From Pseudoalteromonas galatheae (GTDB taxonomy: Bacteria > Pseudomonadota > Gammaproteobacteria > Enterobacterales > Alteromonadaceae), in NCBI RefSeq assembly GCF_005886105.2, contig NZ_PNCO02000001.1:3362501-3422500 (forward strand): a stretch of DNA of 60,000 bases. The letters are read 5' to 3'. Below, in pieces: positions 36,709 through 45,675 of the stretch; position 1 is the stretch's first letter, and each line of letters opens with the position of its first letter. The notes beneath the pieces were generated by a model. That model was not told the DNA's origin. It did no database searches and saw only the letters and a program-made list of their open reading frames with translations. The translations under genes and the position numbers were made by a program.

Positions 36709-37284
36709 ATGATCCATATTTCAGATTCTGCCCAAAGCCATTTCGCGAAACTATTAGCCGATCAGGCTGAAGGCACTAATATTAGAGTTTTCGTGGTTAA
36801 TCCAGGCACCTCTCAAGCTGAGTGTGGCGTGTCATATTGCCCAGCCGATGCCGTTGAACAGAGCGATATCCGCTTACCATTTAATGGTTTTGAAGCCATC
36901 GTTGATGAAGAAAGCGCACCATTTTTAGAAGAAGCCGATATCGACTTCGTTACTGATAAAATGGGGAGTCAGTTGACGCTTAAGGCACCAAATGCCAAAG
37001 CTAAACAATTACGTGACGATGCGAGCCTTGCTGAGCGCGTAGAGCACATGCTTGTGACAGAAGTAAATCCACAACTGGCCAATCACGGTGGTCAAGTTAG
37101 CCTAGTAGAAATTACCGCAGATGGTATTGCAGTTCTTCAATTCGGCGGTGGTTGTAACGGCTGCTCAATGATTGATGTCACATTGAAAGAAGGCATCGAA
37201 AAAGAGATGATCGCTAAGTTTGAAGAAATCAACGGCGTACGTGACATCACAGAGCACGCGCGCGGCGAACACTCTTATTATTAA
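36709..37284 (+). CDS. nfuA: Fe/S biogenesis protein NfuA
   Basis: 191 residues. An A-type-like N-terminal domain (about 1-95, with the cluster cysteines degenerate) is fused to a Nfu domain carrying CNGC (Cys149 and Cys152), the 4Fe-4S site. It delivers clusters to apoproteins such as aconitase, especially under oxidative stress or iron limitation. Length and cysteine positions match E. coli NfuA. It overlaps the next gene by one base. Confidence 0.96.
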   Translation: MIHISDSAQSHFAKLLADQAEGTNIRVFVVNPGTSQAECGVSYCPADAVEQSDIRLPFNGFEAIVDEESAPFLEEADIDFVTDKMGSQLTLKAPNAKAKQLRDDASLAERVEHMLVTEVNPQLANHGGQVSLVEITADGIAVLQFGGGCNGCSMIDVTLKEGIEKEMIAKFEEINGVRDITEHARGEHSYY

Positions 37285-37562
37285 TGAGCAAAACCCTCAT
37301 TTATCGCTTAGGGTCTCACCCTAAGCGAAGTCTCAAGTTCTTCCTTCTTGGCCTTGTTATTGTGCTACTCGCAGGCGCTTTTATCGCACTGGGTTATTAT
37401 CAAGATCATCGCTTTCAAATCGCAGGTTTAGTACTTTTGCTTCCTGGTTTGTGCTGTGCCTTTTACGGCTATATTGGCATTTTTGCCAATCGCTTTTCTC
37501 AAGTGATAGAAGCCAGAGAAAAACGCCGCCAATCCCTAAAAGATAACGACCCGTTTGCTTAA
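37284..37562 (+). CDS. Small two-helix membrane protein of unknown function
   Basis: 92 residues. A positively charged N-terminus is followed by two membrane helices (about 19-39 and 45-69) and a basic, charged tail ending KDNDPFA. Topology would leave both ends in the cytoplasm. Translationally coupled to nfuA (TAATG). No family recognised. Confidence 0.8.
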   Translation: MSKTLIYRLGSHPKRSLKFFLLGLVIVLLAGAFIALGYYQDHRFQIAGLVLLLPGLCCAFYGYIGIFANRFSQVIEAREKRRQSLKDNDPFA

Positions 37563-37572
37563 CACAGCCCCA

Positions 37573-38907
37573 TTATTCGAGTAAAGCAGCCTCTCGAGTG
37601 AGCTGATGATATTTATATGCCAAGGTCAATCCACGCAACCCCATAAAACAACTCATCGCAAGCCAGAGCGCATGGTTACCGAGTGGCAATGCTATCAAAA
37701 AAGGCAAGAAGAAACCGAAGACCGCAGACACTAGCATGCTATTTCGCATTTCTTTAGCACGAGTAAGCCCAACAAAGATGCCGTCAAACAAGAAGCAACT
37801 CATGGCAATCATAGGTAATAGGACTAACCAAGGTAAGTAAGTACCTGCCAACGTAATTACCTCCGTGATATCGGTTAATAAGCTAATGATCCAGCCACCA
37901 GCTAGATAAAAAATAGCACTATATAAAAGCGCAAATGCAGCCCCCCAAAACAGGCTTACTTTTACCCATAATTGCAATTGCCCCAACGAGCCTTGTCCTT
38001 TTGCTCTGCCGACTTTAGCCTCCGCAGCATAAGCGATACCATCCATCGCAAAGCTAACTAACATCAAAAAATTCAGTAAGACAGCGTTGGCCGCTAACGT
38101 AACCTCACCAAGCCTTGCACCATAGAAAGTCATGAAACTAAAGCAGAATTGTAAGATCAAGGAACGAATAAAAATATCACGATTCAAGGTGAGTAAGCTG
38201 AGCCACTGCGCACGCTTTGGTAGAATGAATTTCAACGCAATACCGTGGCGCTTTGCGACCAATGCACTCAAAAACAAGGATAAGCCTAATGCCGAGTAGT
38301 CTGCAATGAGTGAAGCCCAAGCCGCACCTGCCACTCCCCACTCAAATCCGACAACAAATAAAATGTCCAAGGCGATATTCACTATATTTGTGAACAGCAC
38401 CAGGTAAAATGGCCCTCGCCCATAATGCATCCCAAGCATAAAGCCCAGCAGCACAAGATTCAACATTGCTGCAGGCGCACTAAATACACGGATTTGAAAA
38501 TATAATTTTGCCTGCTCAAATACTTCAGTAGAAGCATTTGAAAGCTGAGCAATAACTTGGATCAACAGAGGAGATAACACAATCAAACTCACGGCAAAGA
38601 GTAGCGCGATAAGCATACTGGTATATAGTGAACGTATTAGCTTGTCATGGTCTTGCTGGCCGCTTGATTGAGCGATCACTCCTGTTGTACTCATTCGCAG
38701 AAAACTTGCAAGCCAAAATAGTACCGAAATAGCGCTAGAGCCAAGCGCAATCCCAGCCAAAAAATGCGCTTCCCCCATATGACCAATCACTGCAGTATCG
38801 ACTAATCCTAACAGTGGCACCGTAATATTTGATAGTATCATCGGACCTGCAAGTAGTAAGAGGCTCAGATGTTGCGCTTTATGGCATTTAAGAAATTGAT
38901 ACAACAT
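37573..38907 (-). CDS. MATE-family efflux transporter, DinF-like
   Basis: 444 residues with about 12 membrane helices. The segment from the first helix, MILSNITVPLLGLVDTAVIGHM, matches the DinF branch when read in parts (LGLVDTAVIG is the key motif). It exports organic cations or peptides by H+ or Na+ antiport; the substrate is unknown. Its start overlaps the start of the divergent polysaccharide deacetylase by 39 bp and lacks a clear Shine-Dalgarno. Confidence 0.88.
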   Translation of the reverse strand: MLYQFLKCHKAQHLSLLLLAGPMILSNITVPLLGLVDTAVIGHMGEAHFLAGIALGSSAISVLFWLASFLRMSTTGVIAQSSGQQDHDKLIRSLYTSMLIALLFAVSLIVLSPLLIQVIAQLSNASTEVFEQAKLYFQIRVFSAPAAMLNLVLLGFMLGMHYGRGPFYLVLFTNIVNIALDILFVVGFEWGVAGAAWASLIADYSALGLSLFLSALVAKRHGIALKFILPKRAQWLSLLTLNRDIFIRSLILQFCFSFMTFYGARLGEVTLAANAVLLNFLMLVSFAMDGIAYAAEAKVGRAKGQGSLGQLQLWVKVSLFWGAAFALLYSAIFYLAGGWIISLLTDITEVITLAGTYLPWLVLLPMIAMSCFLFDGIFVGLTRAKEMRNSMLVSAVFGFFLPFLIALPLGNHALWLAMSCFMGLRGLTLAYKYHQLTREAALLE

Positions 38908-39912
38908 ATTATTTTTGGTTTGGCCCTATTCTCAGCAAATAGTTGGAGTGCGGTTATCTTACAGTATCATCACGTGAGTGAGAAACTCCCGGCGGTTACG
39001 AGCGTGAGTGAAGAAACCTTTAAATCTCATCTTAACCATATTAAAGAACATGGTTTTTCGGTGATACCTTTACCACAGTTGCTAGATAGCCTAAAGGCAG
39101 GTAAGTCTCTACCCGAAAAAACGTTAGCTATCACCTTTGATGATGGCTATGAAAACAATATCACTGCGGCGGCCCCGATCCTGGAATCTTTTGGCTTTCC
39201 CTATACCATTTTCGTCAACCCTCAACTTATTGATGAAAAGAAAAGCTATGTGATGACGTGGGATGAGTTGAGAACATTAGCAAAACGCGGGGCTATTATC
39301 GCAAATCATAGTGCTAAGCACGATTACCTCCATCTCAAACTAAAAAATGAAACAGCAGCGCAGTGGCGTGCACGCATTGAGCACGATATCAGATGGTCAC
39401 AGCACCGTATTAAAGAAGAAATTGGCCACGATTACCCATACCTCGCATACCCCTACGGCGAGTTTAACCATGAATTACAAAAGCTAGTGGCAGAGCTTGG
39501 CTTTATTGGTATTGGACAGCACTCTGGTGCGGTTGGTATTTCTTCAGATTTTACACGTATCGCTCGCTTTCCCGCATCAGGAAATTACAGCAGCTTAGAA
39601 ACATTAAAAACTAAGCTCGAGACCAAAGCGTTCTCTCTACAAAAATTAGATTACCTTGATAGCGTCACGAATAATAAAACGCCAGCAATCACGTTGCATT
39701 TTAACAATAAGGATTTTCATCAGAGTCAATTTGCATGCTACGTTTCAGGTGTTGGGCAAGCTGAGCTGACGTGGCTATCAGAAACCAGCGTACGTATCCA
39801 AACCCCAAAAGCACTGCCCATAGGAAGGTCACGATATAACTGTACCGCGCCTTCGATCAAAGACACAGGCCGATATTATTGGTTTTCACAACCTTGGGTT
39901 ATTGAGAAATAA
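38869..39912 (+). CDS. Exported polysaccharide deacetylase family protein
   Basis: 347 residues. AGAGG five bases before the ATG supports this start; a signal peptide ends near NSWSA (about 28). The NodB homology domain has TFDDGYENN (catalytic and metal Asp), HSAKHDYLH (metal His pair) and YPYGEFN. A C-terminal domain follows, with two cysteines (QFACYVSG, RYNCTAP) likely in a disulfide. It resembles PgaB-like periplasmic deacetylases, but other pga genes are absent. Its 5' end overlaps the MATE gene. Confidence 0.87.
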   Translation: MLRFMAFKKLIQHIIFGLALFSANSWSAVILQYHHVSEKLPAVTSVSEETFKSHLNHIKEHGFSVIPLPQLLDSLKAGKSLPEKTLAITFDDGYENNITAAAPILESFGFPYTIFVNPQLIDEKKSYVMTWDELRTLAKRGAIIANHSAKHDYLHLKLKNETAAQWRARIEHDIRWSQHRIKEEIGHDYPYLAYPYGEFNHELQKLVAELGFIGIGQHSGAVGISSDFTRIARFPASGNYSSLETLKTKLETKAFSLQKLDYLDSVTNNKTPAITLHFNNKDFHQSQFACYVSGVGQAELTWLSETSVRIQTPKALPIGRSRYNCTAPSIKDTGRYYWFSQPWVIEK

Positions 39913-39919
39913 CAGCTTT

Positions 39920-39954
39920 GGGTAGGAACAAGTTCGCTCCTACCCTTACTTTTT
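39920..39954. terminator. Convergent terminator with REP-like sequence
   Basis: Perfect 8-bp stem GGGTAGGA / TCCTACCC around a 10-nt loop, followed by TTACTTTTT on the plus strand, which also forms the cheB 3' end. The minus strand reads GTAGGAGCGAACTTGTTC, which differs by about two bases from the Pseudomonas-type REP core GTAGGAGCGAGCTTGCTC. Confidence 0.75.
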
Positions 39955-40974
39955 AACTGCGCTCAGCATAGTTTCAGTCACCTTACTCAAAGGTACCAGA
40001 CTTTGTACTGCACCAAGCTCGTACGCAGCTCTAGGCATTCCCCATACCACACAGCTAAGTTCATCTTGCGCAAATGTATTGGCACCAGCGGCTTTCAAAG
40101 CTAGCATCGCTTTTGCGCCATCACTGCCCATTCCCGTGAGCATTGCAGCACAAACATGCTTGCCCATTGGTATAAGGGAGTTAAATAGCACTTCAACTGA
40201 AGGTTTGTGACGATTAACAGGCTCTGTATCATCTAATCGGCATACATATCCGGTTGTGGTGTGTGCCACCTTCAGATGTTTGTCTCCCGGAGCTATGAAC
40301 ACATGCCCGGGTAATAAAATATCACCATCTTCCGCTTCTTTTACTGATACAGCACAGGTGCGATCCATTCTTTGTGCGAATGAAGTACTGAAAACTGGTG
40401 GAATATGCTGAGTGATTACAACAGGTGGCGCGTGTGTTGGTAATCGCATAAGCACTTCTCTGATAGCTTCAGTTCCCCCAGTTGAGGCGCCTATTGCTAA
40501 AATAGTATTACGCGAAAATGTATAGTTACGGCCAATTTCTAGTTCACTTTCTTGGCTTGGTGCTTTAAAAGCCCTCACTCTTGCACCAGCCGCTACCCTA
40601 ATTTTTTTAATCAGCAAATCCGAATAAGACATTAAAGTGTTAGCGACATTACTGGTCGGCTTTGAAATAAAATCAACTGCACCCAATTCTAATGCTTCTA
40701 TAGTGGCGGGCGACCCCTCCTGGGTTAATGTTGAGATCATCACTACAGGCATAGGCCTTAGACGCATTAAGTTTTTTAGAAAGTTTATGCCATTCATTTT
40801 TGGCATTTCTATATCTAACGTTAATACGTCAGGCGAAGTCGATTTAATGAGTTCTCTAGCTTCATAAGGATCTTCTGCGGTGCCAACGACTTTAATACCA
40901 TCCGCCTGACTTAATATTTCTTTTAGCAACCCACGAATTAACGGCGAGTCGTCAACAATCAGAACTTTGATCAT
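39946..40974 (-). CDS. cheB: Protein-glutamate methylesterase/deamidase CheB
   Basis: 342 residues. The receiver domain has phospho-Asp54 in LTLDIEMPKMNG, followed by a linker. The methylesterase domain carries the triad Ser in IGASTGGTEA, His in ITQHIPP and Asp in MTGMGSDG. It removes methyl groups from receptor glutamates for adaptation. Last gene of the chemosensory operon, 9 bp after cheD. Confidence 0.96.
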   Translation of the reverse strand: MIKVLIVDDSPLIRGLLKEILSQADGIKVVGTAEDPYEARELIKSTSPDVLTLDIEMPKMNGINFLKNLMRLRPMPVVMISTLTQEGSPATIEALELGAVDFISKPTSNVANTLMSYSDLLIKKIRVAAGARVRAFKAPSQESELEIGRNYTFSRNTILAIGASTGGTEAIREVLMRLPTHAPPVVITQHIPPVFSTSFAQRMDRTCAVSVKEAEDGDILLPGHVFIAPGDKHLKVAHTTTGYVCRLDDTEPVNRHKPSVEVLFNSLIPMGKHVCAAMLTGMGSDGAKAMLALKAAGANTFAQDELSCVVWGMPRAAYELGAVQSLVPLSKVTETMLSAVKK

Positions 40975-40983
40975 ATTTCACAC

Positions 40984-41598
40984 CTAAAATAGCTCAATAT
41001 CCGTTTTATTGTCTTGAGCCTCTATGTCATGTAAGTAACGCACTTCACGTTGTTCAATTGTGTTATTGTGCATGGTTCGTAACTTTTTAACTTGCGCTTT
41101 GCCACTTTGGGGATGGAAGATAACTTTTCTTGGCCAAGGACCACCAACATCTTGTGAAATTAAATTCAGACTTTCTTCTTCCACATAGGCTTGCGCAAAC
41201 CTGATGTTGCCTTCACCAATATCAGTCATGGCGCTGATGATTTTTCCGCCACCAAAAAGTTTAATTTTTAAATTGCTTCGAGACGCCCCATTTTTGAGTA
41301 CTTCATTTATCAGATACTCCATTGCCCAATTACCATAGCGGCAATTTAAGTCATCCGCATGCACCTCTCTTAGCGCCTTTGCTCCGGGTAGCATAAAGTG
41401 ATTCATACCACCTATCCCTAATTTTTCGTCGTATACGCAGGCGGCGATGCAGGAGCCTAGTACAGTCGAAATCAGTTCATCCTGCTTGGATACATAGAAC
41501 TCCCCAGGAAGTACTTTTGCAACGACTTTAGCGCGCCCAGAATCCCAAAAGCGCTTTACATGTTCGAAGCCTCTGAGAACCGGTCTAAACTCTCTCAT
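40984..41598 (-). CDS. cheD: Chemoreceptor glutamine deamidase CheD
   Basis: 204 residues. The catalytic Cys is in LGSCIAACVYD and the His in GGMNHFMLP, with the conserved GGGKI core. It deamidates receptor glutamines to adjust sensitivity. It overlaps cheR by 14 bp and precedes cheB, the order of the Pseudomonas Che2 cluster. Confidence 0.95.
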   Translation of the reverse strand: MREFRPVLRGFEHVKRFWDSGRAKVVAKVLPGEFYVSKQDELISTVLGSCIAACVYDEKLGIGGMNHFMLPGAKALREVHADDLNCRYGNWAMEYLINEVLKNGASRSNLKIKLFGGGKIISAMTDIGEGNIRFAQAYVEEESLNLISQDVGGPWPRKVIFHPQSGKAQVKKLRTMHNNTIEQREVRYLHDIEAQDNKTDIELF

Positions 41599-42415
41599 TT
41601 AACTGGCCTTTTTGATAAATGGTTTTACCTAAATTTTTAAATTCTAGGTGCTCTTTTCCCATCGTCTCGGAATGCCCAATAAGTAAGTAACCATTGGGAA
41701 CTAACATGTCATGATATTGCTCAAACAACTTATCTTTGGTTTCTTTATCAAAATAAATCAAAACATTACGACAGAAAATAACATCAAATGGCCCCTTCAT
41801 TGGCCATGGCTCTAACAAATTGAGCCGCTTGAAATGAATACAGGACTGCAATTTAGGCTTCACTTTATACATTGCTCCATCAGCACTTCTAAGAAACCAC
41901 TTTTTGAGCTTGTCTTCATCTAAGCCCGTAACATTGCTTGCTGTGTACTCTCCTAAGCTCGCTTTGTCCAATACATTGGAATCTAGATCAGTTGCCAGCA
42001 CTTTGACATCCCAGCCGCCAGGAAAAGCATTCGCAATGGTCATTGCAATACTGTAGGGCTCTTCACCTGTTGAGCATCCGGCAGACCAGATCCTGACTTT
42101 TCTATCGTGTTTGTGCCTGGCAATAATTTCAGGAACTATTCTCTTTGCTAAAAAATCGAAGTGATGGTTTTCTCGAAAAAAAGAAGTTAAGTTAGTCGTT
42201 ATTGCATTAATAAAATGATTAAACTCTACATCTTGGTTTTCTTCTAAAAAAGATAAATACGCCTCAAACGATTTCAATCCATTTGCTCTTATTCGCCTTG
42301 CTAATCTAGAGTAAACCATTTCCTTTTTATGCGGTCCAAGTACTATACCGCATGTGTCATAGACCCGAGCTGCGATCTCGGAAAAATCCTTGTCAGTCAA
42401 CAGAAACTCTCGCAT
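41585..42415 (-). CDS. cheR: Chemotaxis protein methyltransferase CheR
   Basis: 276 residues. The N-terminal helical domain is followed by a SAM-dependent domain with WSAGCSTGEEPYS and CRNVLIYFD. It methylates receptor glutamates and, in the Che2 class, docks to the receptor's C-terminal WEEF tether. The gene lies directly downstream of a receptor gene that ends in this tether. Confidence 0.96.
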   Translation of the reverse strand: MREFLLTDKDFSEIAARVYDTCGIVLGPHKKEMVYSRLARRIRANGLKSFEAYLSFLEENQDVEFNHFINAITTNLTSFFRENHHFDFLAKRIVPEIIARHKHDRKVRIWSAGCSTGEEPYSIAMTIANAFPGGWDVKVLATDLDSNVLDKASLGEYTASNVTGLDEDKLKKWFLRSADGAMYKVKPKLQSCIHFKRLNLLEPWPMKGPFDVIFCRNVLIYFDKETKDKLFEQYHDMLVPNGYLLIGHSETMGKEHLEFKNLGKTIYQKGQLNERV

Positions 42416-42464
42416 CGTCGTATTCCTTCAGCCCCCCCAAGTAGGGGAGCTCTATTACCTTATC

Positions 42465-45152
42465 CTAGAACTCTTCCCACTCTTCCGAGTCATCTGCAAA
42501 ATGATTACTTCTCGTGTTTTGCTGCGGGACCTTTTTGGAATTCGTTGCCCGTTTTGGTAATTGTTTTTCTGGCGCTTTATAGCTTTTCGGTGGCTCAGGT
42601 GCTTCCAAGCTACGGTTTGATGATTCATCTAGTGTGAAGAAATTTAATAGTCTTCTCATATCATTAGCTTGTTCAGCCATCGACTCCCCAGCAGCCGATG
42701 CTTCTTCAACTAAGGCTGCATTTTGCTGCGTCATTTCATCCATTTGTGACACTGCTTTATTGACCTGCTCAATACCTGAACTCTGCTCAATAGAAGCTTC
42801 GGCAATGTCGGAAATCATATTAGTTACTCGCTTAACTGACTCTACGATTTCTTTCAGCGTTTCACCAGACTCATTCACAAGTAGCGTACCGTCTTCGACT
42901 TTACTTACACTGTCTCTGATCAGATCTTTAATCTCTTTAGCTGCTGCCGCAGAACGTTGAGCTAGATTACGCACTTCACCAGCAACCACAGCAAAACCTC
43001 GACCTTGCTCGCCCGCTCTCGCGGCTTCAACAGCAGCGTTTAGTGCCAATAAGTTTGTCTGGAAGGCGATTTCATCAATAACACCTATAATGTCCGCAAT
43101 TTTTTTACTCGAATCATTAATTTCAGACATACTTTCGACTGCTCGTGTAACGACTTCACCACCTTTAGTCGCCTTGTCACACGTTTCTTCAGCCAACTCG
43201 TTCGCAACTTTGGCGTTATCTGCATTTTGTCTAACAGTGCTCGTCATCTCTTCCATACTAGAAGCAGTTTCTTCTAGTGAGGATGCTTGTTCTTCAGTTC
43301 GCTGACTTAAATCCGCGTTACCTTGGGAAATTTCATCAGCACCACTGGCAACTAAATTTGCAGAAGTACGAACTCGACCCAGCACCTCGGTTAACTTATC
43401 TGCGGTAGTATTTGCGTCTTTCTTCAGCTTTTCATAAGCCCCACGGTAATCACCTTCAATACGTCTAGTTAAGTTACCGGTTGCCAATGCATCTAACATA
43501 TCTCCCATGTCTGTAACCGTTTCATCAATTGTGGAGACTAGGCTATTTAAGCCCTGTGTCAGTCTCAGATAGAAGCCATCTTTCCCATCTTCTGATAAAC
43601 GAGCACTCAAATTGCCACCATTTGCAGACTGAACTAGGCTACTCACTTCTTTCTCAATCGTAACTTCTGTGGTTCTATCTTCCCATTCGACAACAGTACC
43701 TACACGTTCATGGTTACTACCAAATATCGGGTTAGCAACTAAACCAAAAGTTCTTCCACCAACAGTAATTTCGGTTTTATACTCAGTTTCGAGTCGAGAA
43801 AGCATACTGCGTTGATGACTCGAATTACGGTGGAATACATCAATATTCGCGCCTAGAAGGTGGTTACTATCGAAATTAGGTAAGTCACGTCTTAAATCGC
43901 TCTCAGCATTTCTCATCATGTCTTTCACTGCGCGATTCAAGTAAACGATCTCAAACTGCTCATTTGCTATCATCGTATTCGTTGAAACGTTGTCTAATGC
44001 CCTTCGGACGCGTAAATTTTCAGCTGCTGCTGCTTTTTCTTCTTTTTCACGAACTAAGCGTTCTGTTTTGTCATCCCATTCCACGACGGTACCAATCCGT
44101 TTCCTCTCGTCATCAAATACCGGTGTCGCAATTAAACCAAACGTAAAACCCGCGACTTTAATATCTGTTCGATAGACGTCACTCAGTTTTTCAAGCAAAC
44201 CTCTTTGGTGACTGGGATTGGTATGGAATACGTCAATGCACTGCCCAACCAGCGTATCCACATCAAAATTCGGTAATGCCTTTCTTAGCTGTGCTTGATT
44301 GTCTCTCAACATTCGAACGACAGAGTCATTAACATAAATAATATTCAACCCTTCATCCGCTAGCATTACGTTTGCCTGACAAACGTCCAGCGCGCTAGAT
44401 ATACGAGCATTATGGCTCGCCAAATCCGCCTGCTTTTTCTCTAGCGCTAATTCTCTTGTAAGGTCTTTCCACTCAACTAAAGTCGCGATCCTTTGTCCTT
44501 CATCGTCGAAAACAGGTGTGGCGATAAGATCAAAGGTCAATCCTGCCACTTCTATTTGCGCGACATGTGGACGAGTCAAATTAGCTAGGATCCCTCTTTG
44601 ATGACTAGGGTTTTTATGGAATATGTCAATATTTGCACCAATCAAGCTATCAACGTTAAAACCAGATAACTCTTGCTGTAACCTAGCCTGATTCTTACGC
44701 AGCATACTTGTTACTGAATCGTTCAAGTACACAATATTGAGTGCGGCGTCTGCCAGCATAATGTTGGCTTGGCAGACCTTCAAAGCCAGTAACAAACTTT
44801 GGCTATGGTCTTGACTATCTGCCGCGTCACCATTTAATAAATTTGCAACCGCTTTGTATAAAGATGATTGACATGACACACTACTTGCATTCAGCAAGCT
44901 CGCATCTTTACTTTCTATAGCGGGAATGATTTTTTCAACATCATGTAACTTAACAAGCAGTAAGTTTGCGCTTTGCTTAAGTAGTAGAATTGCCAGTACC
45001 ACACTGACAGCAGCTATAAACATTGCAACATAGACTTGTGTAGACATATTAATATTCAACATCTGAACACTAACTGCCAAGCCCACAAATATGATGCCAC
45101 CTGCAATCAGAACTCTATTATTGAGTTGATTTGCTAATGCTTGATCGCTCAT
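42465..45152 (-). CDS. Methyl-accepting chemotaxis receptor with three PAS domains (Aer2-like)
   Basis: About 895 residues from the ATG at 45152, one base after the cheW stop; a TTG five codons upstream is in frame but lacks support. Two N-terminal membrane helices (about 14-32, 39-58) are followed by three tandem PAS modules (about 120-235, 251-366, 382-497). Each has an FH-x-N-x-SHQR segment and a late VEW, with His at about 179, 310 and 441 and Trp at about 228, 359 and 490. These recall the haem-ligand His and oxygen-stabilising Trp of Aer2 PAS domains. A HAMP-like segment and a signalling domain with the canonical tip [20 protein letters not shown] follow. The C-terminus is EWEEF, a CheR-docking tether. 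Confidence 0.9.
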   Translation of the reverse strand: MSDQALANQLNNRVLIAGGIIFVGLAVSVQMLNINMSTQVYVAMFIAAVSVVLAILLLKQSANLLLVKLHDVEKIIPAIESKDASLLNASSVSCQSSLYKAVANLLNGDAADSQDHSQSLLLALKVCQANIMLADAALNIVYLNDSVTSMLRKNQARLQQELSGFNVDSLIGANIDIFHKNPSHQRGILANLTRPHVAQIEVAGLTFDLIATPVFDDEGQRIATLVEWKDLTRELALEKKQADLASHNARISSALDVCQANVMLADEGLNIIYVNDSVVRMLRDNQAQLRKALPNFDVDTLVGQCIDVFHTNPSHQRGLLEKLSDVYRTDIKVAGFTFGLIATPVFDDERKRIGTVVEWDDKTERLVREKEEKAAAAENLRVRRALDNVSTNTMIANEQFEIVYLNRAVKDMMRNAESDLRRDLPNFDSNHLLGANIDVFHRNSSHQRSMLSRLETEYKTEITVGGRTFGLVANPIFGSNHERVGTVVEWEDRTTEVTIEKEVSSLVQSANGGNLSARLSEDGKDGFYLRLTQGLNSLVSTIDETVTDMGDMLDALATGNLTRRIEGDYRGAYEKLKKDANTTADKLTEVLGRVRTSANLVASGADEISQGNADLSQRTEEQASSLEETASSMEEMTSTVRQNADNAKVANELAEETCDKATKGGEVVTRAVESMSEINDSSKKIADIIGVIDEIAFQTNLLALNAAVEAARAGEQGRGFAVVAGEVRNLAQRSAAAAKEIKDLIRDSVSKVEDGTLLVNESGETLKEIVESVKRVTNMISDIAEASIEQSSGIEQVNKAVSQMDEMTQQNAALVEEASAAGESMAEQANDMRRLLNFFTLDESSNRSLEAPEPPKSYKAPEKQLPKRATNSKKVPQQNTRSNHFADDSEEWEEF

Positions 45153-45153
45153 G

Positions 45154-45675
45154 TTATCCCCCGACAACCAATTGCTCGCTATGCTTTACTTCAAGATCCA
45201 ATATCTTCTTCAAATTCAAAAGTACGACCATTTTTTCACCAACATTAACAAGTCCTTGTACAAATTGACTATTTTCCGAGTCTTGAAAGTCTGGAACATC
45301 TTTCGCTGTTTCTTCATCGATGCTGTATACATCAGATACCGCATCAACAACTAACCCCATAATTTTTGTTGCCTCTTTTATTACAACAGAAACAACGATG
45401 ACAACTGTTAGGGCCCCATAGTCGATCTGTGGTAGGCCGAATCGAACTCTTAAATCTATGACTGGTACTATCGTGCCACGTAAATTTATTGCACCGTTCA
45501 CATACTGAGGTGAGTTTGGAATAGCAGTAACTTCTTCCCACCCTCTAATCTCTTGTACAGCTAAAATATCCATACCGTACTCTTCGCCAGCCATCATAAA
45601 GGTGAGAAATTGTGTGTCCCCATCCCTGTCGGCAAGTATGACTTGCTCATTAATAGAAGCTTTCTCAGTGATCAT
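45154..45675 (-). CDS. cheW: Chemotaxis coupling protein CheW
   Basis: 173 residues. A single CheW SH3-like domain carries [18 protein letters not shown] and the [16 protein letters not shown] core. It links the receptor to CheA. ATGA overlap with cheA. The receptor gene starts one base after its stop, so expression is tightly coupled. Confidence 0.95.
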   Translation of the reverse strand: MITEKASINEQVILADRDGDTQFLTFMMAGEEYGMDILAVQEIRGWEEVTAIPNSPQYVNGAINLRGTIVPVIDLRVRFGLPQIDYGALTVVIVVSVVIKEATKIMGLVVDAVSDVYSIDEETAKDVPDFQDSENSQFVQGLVNVGEKMVVLLNLKKILDLEVKHSEQLVVGG

